Positions 58,371 through 64,000 of a stretch of DNA of 64,000 nt are shown here, one piece after another. The translations under genes were made by a program, and so were the position numbers. The notes under the pieces were generated by a model that saw only the letters and a program-made list of their open reading frames with translations, ran no database searches and had not been told where the DNA came from. How positions within the stretch are numbered: the stretch's first letter is position 1; the number at the start of each line of letters is the position of its first letter. This DNA comes from Rhypophila decipiens (Eukaryota > Ascomycota > Sordariomycetes > Sordariales > Naviculisporaceae). Where the stretch lies: NCBI GenBank assembly GCA_033297075.1, contig MU858074.1, forward strand, positions 234,744-298,743, read 5' to 3'.

Positions 58371-58794
58371 TTGCTTTTTGCCATTCTCGTTACTTCCTTC
58401 TTGCCTCCATTCTTGCTTTCTTATGGAAAATGTTGGAATATCTGTCATGTCCGCCTGCTTTCGCAAAGCTTGCTACAGTAGGACCTTGTTTTTGTTGAAG
58501 GCTTATACAACGAGATAAAGAATATAGATAGCAGGTGAGCATTGAATATACAGTACTAGAAGCCCCTTTTTACTCTCTTCTTAATATGACCCTAGAAAAG
58601 TTCTTACGCTATTCGTACATCCCCTTTTACAAAAGGAAGGAAAACACCAGCCCTTCTCCGCATGTCAAAAGTTCCAGAACTTCCAGGTTCCCACTCGGAT
58701 GGAGCCACGCCACAAACCCACGAGAAGGGGCAGCCAGAGAGGAAGGAGAATAGAACCGAGAAGCCACAAGCAGGTAATCATCTTAGGATAAAAG
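58371..58794. other. Spacer between two tRNA loci
   Basis: 424 bases with no coding potential. It starts with the T-run terminator of the tRNA-like gene. No other element seen. Confidence 0.5.
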
Positions 58795-58876
58795 GGCGTG
58801 GTGGCAGAGTGGTCTAATGCGCAAGACTAGAAATCTTGTTCCTTCGGGAGCGTCTGTTCCAATCAGGCCCGCGTCG
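58795..58876 (+). tRNA. tRNA-Ser(AGA)
   Basis: An 82-nt cloverleaf. The acceptor GGCGTGG pairs with CCGCGTC using two wobbles, and the discriminator is G as in serine tRNAs. The A box is TGGCAGAGTGG. The anticodon stem CAAGA/TCTTG has loop CTAGAAA, anticodon AGA. A long variable arm (GTTCC..GGAGC) is typical of class II tRNAs, and the T stem is GTCTG/CAGGC. The T loop reads TTCCAAT rather than TTCGAAT, altering the most conserved base of the B box, so expression or function may be weakened. The nearest strong T-run is about 45 bp downstream. Confidence 0.85.
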
Positions 58877-59683
58877 TAGTCCTTGCCTAGTTGATGTTTC
58901 CGATCGTGAAATATGAAATATTATTTTTTGTTTCTTTTTCTTCCATCGACTCCTGAGCGCTATACGGACTTCAGATGCAAAATTCCTGTTCTGTTGCCAC
59001 CCGTGTGACGCTCTAGATGCACCCAATCTGACATGGTCCTTGTGTTTAATATCATAAGATGCCATTGCATTTTGAAACCTGACAAAGGTGTTGCCCCATA
59101 TGTCATATCATGGAATATATGAGCTGAACGAAGTCAAGATGTAAGAAGATAATACTGGGAGAAATATTCTAGCTGGACTAACTAACCATCTTTCGAAACG
59201 CTATATAAGAAGTAATAAAACAAGTTATCAGAACAAGACCTCGAAAAGAGCTGGCCTCCTAACCGACTAGACCAACCTTTTCGTTACAACAAAGACAATC
59301 CATTTAAAGTGTGAAATACTGTACTATACTAGTTTAGTAATAACGAAGACGACGATGAGATAAACGGATCCCAGCATTTCTTGACCGTTGCCTTTGCCCG
59401 AATCATGAAACAAACCGAACCAATCCGTCATTGGCTCGGTTGTGTGTTCTTTTTTTCTCTTTCAGCTCTCACGAGGAGCAAAACATCTATATAGTAGAGG
59501 TGAAGTTAAGGTATCAGAATAAAAGACGAAGGGGTAAAGGATAGAATAATAGAAACAACAGACAAACAATTCGCTGACTTCTTCAGCATGAAAAGAAGCA
59601 AAATATCAGAAACTCCCAAATCCTTCAGCTTCGCCGGAGAAGCCCAGATCCGAACCTAAAACCACCGAAGCACCTCATTAACG
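58877..59683. other. Intergenic; 3' flank of the kinase gene
   Basis: About 800 bases, AT-leaning, no ORF with support. It probably contains the 3' UTR of the minus-strand kinase gene. Confidence 0.5.
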
Positions 59684-62094
59684 TCATAAAACTTCCTCGC
59701 CCTCTTCCTCCTCTCGAAACTTGATCCCCCCTTCAACTTGAATCCCGCGACCAACCCACTCCGTTTCCGAGACTTCGTTCAACGGCCACCTGGTCCTCGC
59801 TCTCTTCAACAGGCCCTCCACAACCTCCATAGCCCCGGTAAGACCCTTGCTCTGAAACTTGGCGAGATCAGCTTCATGATCGCCCTCCCCGTCTTGCCCT
59901 TCTTCGGCGCCGTACTGGATCCAGCGCCACTCTACACGGGCGATCCTGTGGCTCGTCCTGCTCCGCATGCGCATCTGCATCGCGTAGTCGCCCACGCCGG
60001 GGTGAGGGTCAAACGGCAGTCTGCTCTCTAGTAGGGCGTAGAGGAGAACACCTAGCGACCACGCGTCAGTGGCGCGGCCGTCGTAGGGCTGGCCCATGAT
60101 CACTTCAGGCGCGGCGTAATCGTCGGAACCGCACCGGGTCTCTAGCCTCTCATCATCGGCGATACGGCGCGAGAGGCCCAAGTCAGTAAGTGTGATGACT
60201 GAATAAGGATATGTGGTCCAGTCCGTGGTTGTTGAGCTTAGCTCGTCCGGAGGCAGGTTGACTAGGACATCTAATCCGACATGTGTTAGCCCGGCATCGG
60301 ATTACTCAATAGATATCGGAGGAATGGCTCACTTTCTAGTTTAATGTCCCTGTGCACTATATTCAGACCGTGAAGGTACTGAACTGCGCCAACCAGCTCG
60401 GCAAATATCCTGCGTAGCAACCCCGGGGTTAATAAGCTTCGATGGCCACTCGCGATGTCAAACAAATCCCCACCGGGACAGTAACTCAGGACAAGAATGG
60501 CCCTGGAGGGCTCGATGTTCCAAGCCTTCAAGTGCACAAGCGAGGGGTGGTGGATGCACTGCATAATCTCGAGCTCGCGCTTTAGGCTCATCTCGATTCG
60601 GTCTTCTGATGCACCACCACGCGGGCCATGCTCGCATACTTTGACGGCCACCAGTGTGCGGCGGTGGTACTGAGGCTGAGGCTCCGGAGTGTACAGACCG
60701 CTGTCGGACGAAAATGTGTACTCGTCGTCATCAGGCAAGCTCTGGCTGGTGGCGAGCATGACGCGACTGAATGTGCCTTGACCGAGCATCTTGATTGCTC
60801 GCCAGCGGCGGCGCTTGCTATCATTGCTCCCATGAGCCTCGAAATACTCGTGCCGAGACCTGTTGCTGCCGGTCTGGACAGCAGCCAGATCGTTGGCGGT
60901 GAGCGACGACTCACTGGGAGGGGGCGTCGGTGGCTTCTCAATCGCGGTTAAGCCTCGCGCCTCGGAGAGGTGGGGCTCCCTACGCATATGCCCCTCGAAG
61001 CCGGGTTCAATATTTTTCAAGTCCACTCTGACATGGGTCCCAGAAACTGTAGCCATCCGCTTTGGGATCAGCATGGGATCGGGTATGTACTCGCTTATAC
61101 TTCTATTTCGTGTGTGTGTGGTCGGCTTGGAATTGTGTTCCTCCTTACTGCTTGGACGAAGACTATCTGCTGGGCCGGCCCCAGATCCAATCCCAGCATA
61201 GTTCTTTCGCTTGACTTGTGCACCCATGTTTGCAGTCGTTTCTTCGGTGCCGGCGACAAAGTCGCTATTTGAGGAACTTGATCGCGAAGGTGTTGCGGCT
61301 TCTCGTGATGGCATCCTCCCCAGCTTTTTCCAGGGTCCGGGCGAGTCGCCAGCAAGTAGAGGCGAGGGTAGAGGTGTAACATCACCCATAGCGGTAATGA
61401 TAGGGCTCGATACGGTGGAACTTGCTGCCGAGTGAGGACTGAAGGGGTTGCCGAAACCGACGGCTTTGAGGCTCGGAGTTCTAGATATGGGTTGGAGGGA
61501 GGACGACGAAGTCTTGTGTTGTAGGTTTCGATTCTGCCGCCTCGAAGGAGTTGTCGCACCGTGAGCCCGGTCTATGGGTATGGGCCTCGGCAAATGGACG
61601 TCCGTCTGAAGCCACAGCGTATTGTCGGTGGGACTGAGGCTACTCGGCAGGTGGGAAATTTCTGCCCGGGTTCGGGACTCTCGACTGTGGCTCCTTGGAG
61701 TTGCGGGCAGGTTCAAGTGTGTCGTCAAGGGAGGCGAAGGAGCTATAGTGTTGGAACGGAATTGAATATGGCTGATGGAACGTTGAGGTGTCGGGGCAGT
61801 TGCAGAACCTGCTGCCGTCGTTGAGTCCTCGGCGCAAACAAGTTCGGGCTTGGGTGGAGAGGAAGGTTTGGTGGCGGCTTTGAGGCGGTCGTGAAGAAGA
61901 GCATGGTGCTTGGTGGACGGGTCAGCACCAGCCAGACCAGCTGGGGCGTCTATCGACTGCGCGTCAGGCACGGGGTCATCATTGTCATTGGAGTTGTTGC
62001 CGTCGTCGGTCTTCTCTGACAGTGATGTTGGTGGTGGTGAGTGAGAACCAGAACCAGCAGAACCAGCCAGGAACTCGTTCTGCCCAGAGGACAT
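59684..62094 (-). CDS. Serine/threonine protein kinase with long disordered N-terminus
   Basis: Two exons on the minus strand, 62094-60333 and 60270-59684, give 782 residues. The 62-nt intron splits the Asn codon of HRDIKLEN, restoring the catalytic loop and confirming the junction. The start is the first in-frame ATG; the frame continues upstream only from a GTG. Residues 1-430 are Ser/Thr/Pro-rich. The kinase domain begins at about 432: glycine loop LGQGTFSRV, VAVK lysine (about 483), HRDIKLEN (about 582), TDLGLS at the usual DFG position (about 615), GSDDYAAPEV activation segment and DAWSLGVLLYALL. Full-length lobes are present, so it should be active. An insert of acidic/Tyr residues between beta 2 and 3 (LPDDDEYTFSSDSGLYTPE) is notable. 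It resembles fungal kinases annotated as Prr1/Prr2-like (CAMK-like branch). Exact orthology and substrates are unknown. Confidence 0.9.
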
Positions 62095-63273
62095 GGCGGC
62101 GTTTGCCCTTTTTGTCTGGTGTGCGCAGTGTGTGTCGGAGTCAGCGCGGCCAGTATCTTTGAGCGACACCGTCGAGGGCGATTGAGGTACCGGGATTGAA
62201 AGAACTGGTTGCTGGACCTTTGTCCCCGGTGCTGCGTTCAGCGTGACTGGGTCACTGGGATACTTGGTTGTGGCATGTATTGTAGGGGTGGGCGGCGCGA
62301 CAATCCAAGTACAGCACGCATGTGCATTACAGCACGCGTACGGGTCCGTACTAATTACCGATTACAGGTACTGACGGTATATATGTTGCCGATTTCTGTA
62401 CGGATACAGTACTGGCTAGTTATTTCGAAGTATGGGGACTAGCGCGGCCTCTGACCAGTATACAGTCAACCCTATATATAACGGTACTTTTTACAACAGT
62501 AAACTCACCAGTACAGCAGAAATCCCTAAACCCACTATTATTTAGTAGGCAAATTTGCCAACCCCCCTATTACAATTACTATTAACTACTTAGCTTAGTA
62601 ATATACATACAATACTATAACTATTAGCCTACTATTCTAAAAGATCCTTAGCTTAATACCCAATTTCCCCTTAAACTAGCCCAATTTTAGCCCAAAATAC
62701 TAGATTTCTTTATCCTAATTACTAGCGTCCCCTACTTAACTACCCTTAATCTATTATATTTACTACTCTTTTCCTCAATAATACTATTATAGTTTATTAA
62801 ATTTATTAATTTCTACTTTATTTTAATACATTTTCTATTATTATTTTAATTAAATAAATAAATAACTAGCTAAATACTATATAATTAGTAATTAAAATCG
62901 TTAACAAATCTAAAAAACTATATATAATAACCTCCTTCTTAAATAAAATAATCTTACTACTTAAATAATATAAAAACTTAGTTATCTAATTAGCTAAACT
63001 ACTATTAGTAATTTATTAATTAAATAGTTTAATTATATTAATACCTTTTTCTTTTCCTATAATCTAAGCTCTAAACCCTCTTATTATACTCCTATAACCT
63101 ACTTAGTACTTGAAAAGGCCCTTTTTAAGTAAGTTCTTTATCTTTAAGGGACTAAAGTATCTATTACTAGTAATATAATTAAAATAGTTATAAAATCATT
63201 ATAGGAGAAAATACTTGACTTCTAACTAGTAGTTAAATAATCTACCTTTTTAAATAACTAGTTTAATAGTTTT
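62095..63273. other. Promoter region, then AT-rich RIP-like transposon relic
   Basis: 62095-62440 is the upstream region of the kinase gene. From about 62520 to 63270 the sequence is nearly all A/T with abundant TA and stop codons in every frame, typical of a RIP-mutated repeat. At its left edge, 62461-62487, the sequence TA-CAGTCAACCC... resembles a terminal repeat of a Tc1/pogo (Fot1-like) DNA transposon next to a TA target dinucleotide. I find no matching inverted copy, so the element type is tentative. Confidence 0.6.
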
Positions 63274-63512
63274 AGTGACGGCATCCACCACCATTGTCAT
63301 GGTTCGGTTCGTTGATTACGTCATCAGCCATGTGATGGTTTTCTTATCATAGCTAGCCGGCTTGGCATGCGCCTTACTTAGCTAGATTCTCGAGGCACCA
63401 CTTCGTAGCTCCCTCTTCCTCTTCTTCTTCCTCTTCTTCTTCATCTTAGTCTATTTACAATATACTGAGCATTTACTGCAGCTCTGTCTCTTCCGTGCCA
63501 GTCGCCGTCACT
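63274..63512. mobile_element. 239-bp non-autonomous element with 9-bp terminal inverted repeats and 5-bp target duplication
   Basis: It begins AGTGACGGC and ends GCCGTCACT, a perfect 9-bp inverted pair. It is flanked on both sides by GTTTT (63269-63273 and 63513-63517). The interior is GC-richer than the surrounding AT-rich DNA, has a long pyrimidine tract (CTCTTCC-like, about 63410-63445) and no ORF. It could be a MITE or a solo LTR with atypical ends. The class cannot be settled from one copy. Confidence 0.7.
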
Positions 63513-63608
63513 GTTTTAAGTACTAGCATAAAAGTAAAGAATATAAATAATTTAGTAAATTAGCTAGTACTAATATTACTAGTTTTAATAAAAAGATCTT
63601 TTAATTAT

Positions 63609-63814
63609 TGTCACGAGACTAGCACTAGTCACGTGGTCACGCGGCCGAATCGCCCCACTGAACGCGGGACGATTCTTGGCATAACGCGTATAAAACCACC
63701 GCATTCGCGGCTATTGCTGAACTTAGTCTCTTTTCCTTCCTTATACTAGAATTCCACTATTATAGTAGGGTAATTGCAGCACTGCCTCAACCATTCCCTA
63801 CTTGATTCATGACA
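63609..63814. mobile_element. Solo LTR of a retrotransposon (206 bp) with ATTAT target duplication
   Basis: The element starts TGTCACGAG and ends TTCATGACA; the terminal TGTCA/TGACA form the TG...CA inverted ends of LTRs. The same five bases ATTAT lie immediately before (63604-63608) and after (63815-63819) it. A TATAAAA promoter motif at 63689-63695 is where LTR transcription would start. No internal retrotransposon sequence or second LTR flanks it, so this is a solo LTR left by LTR-LTR recombination. GC content is higher than the host DNA, so it was inserted after that DNA was degraded, or escaped RIP because it is short. Confidence 0.85.
63689..63695 (+). promoter_or_regulatory. TATA box inside the solo LTR
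   Basis: TATAAAA, 80 bp from the left LTR end; the expected position of a U3/R promoter on the plus strand. It could still drive transcription into the flanking DNA. Confidence 0.5.
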
Positions 63815-63894
63815 ATTATAAGATATTATTAAAAATTATAAACTTAATAATATATATAATATGAGGATCGTATATAGGTACGCAGTGGTGTGGT

Positions 63895-64000
63895 ATGTCA
63901 CGATCGTTGTGAGGATCGTATAGAGGAACAACCACCCTATACACCCTCATACGTACTATACATACCATTTACTTGATTGGATCTTCCAATCAAGTCTAGT
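63895..64000. mobile_element. Possible start of a second LTR-type element, cut by the window edge
   Basis: TGTCACGATCG at 63895 repeats the first eight bases of the solo LTR (TGTCACGA). The following 100 bases are GC-richer than the AT-rich DNA to the left. A 13-bp word TGAGGATCGTATA occurs at about 63861 and again at about 63910. A perfect 11-bp hairpin (ACTTGATTGGA, loop TCT) closes the window at 63971-63995. There is not enough sequence to classify it. Confidence 0.35.

Noticed and set aside
1..64000. CRISPR arrays, bacterial operons, prophage or insertion sequences
   Set aside because: Gene structure is eukaryotic with spliceosomal introns; no regularly spaced repeats of CRISPR type are present.

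Overview
The window is nuclear DNA from a filamentous ascomycete, most likely a member of the Sordariomycetes (inference). Genes are well spaced and carry short 55-195 nt introns with GT-AG ends and CTAAC-type branch sites. Several families are typical of filamentous ascomycetes: a fungal rhodopsin-domain membrane protein, a berberine-bridge-like oxidoreductase, a TeaR-like CaaX protein and a PFF1-type vacuolar protease. The AT-rich islands look like transposon relics worn down by repeat-induced point mutation (RIP).

Layout. From 1 to 7.9 kb the only firm gene is an intron-containing tRNA-Lys; a large disordered protein with a C-terminal methyltransferase-like fold follows (7965-12803). At 14.8-16.7 kb lies a four-exon DCR2-type metallophosphatase. 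From 17.4 to 19.1 kb there are three families of diverged short duplications, then a lineage-specific proline/serine-rich protein (19487-21199) and a small serine-rich candidate gene (22979-23645). A seven-helix rhodopsin-domain protein runs on the minus strand (27408-25868, six exons). Next come a secreted FAD oxidoreductase (29872-31646), a Ure2-like glutathione transferase (32309-33474), the branch-point binding protein (34091-36228) and a multi-pass M28 peptidase (37454-40673). These four share the plus strand. A candidate Pol III transcript sits at about 41.2-41.4 kb, followed by a minus-strand DnaJ protein (44197-42515). The next 10.5 kb (44.2-54.7 kb) has no gene I can defend. The right end holds a TeaR-like gene (54767-56578), a tRNA-like gene, a tRNA-Ser, and a minus-strand Ser/Thr kinase (62094-59684). 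The last 1.6 kb is an AT-rich island containing two insertions, each flanked by a perfect 5-bp target duplication.

The genes do not form one pathway. Most are housekeeping or cell-biology functions (splicing, vacuolar proteolysis, chaperone, polarity, kinase and phosphatase signalling). The adjacent oxidoreductase and glutathione transferase are the only pair that might act together in oxidation or detoxification, and that is inference. The most notable features are the two nested insertions near the right edge, several in-frame alternative splicing opportunities (a stop-bypassing donor in the 19.5 kb gene; a retainable intron and a tandem acceptor in the branch-point binding protein gene), and the unidentified Pol III-like locus at 41.2 kb.
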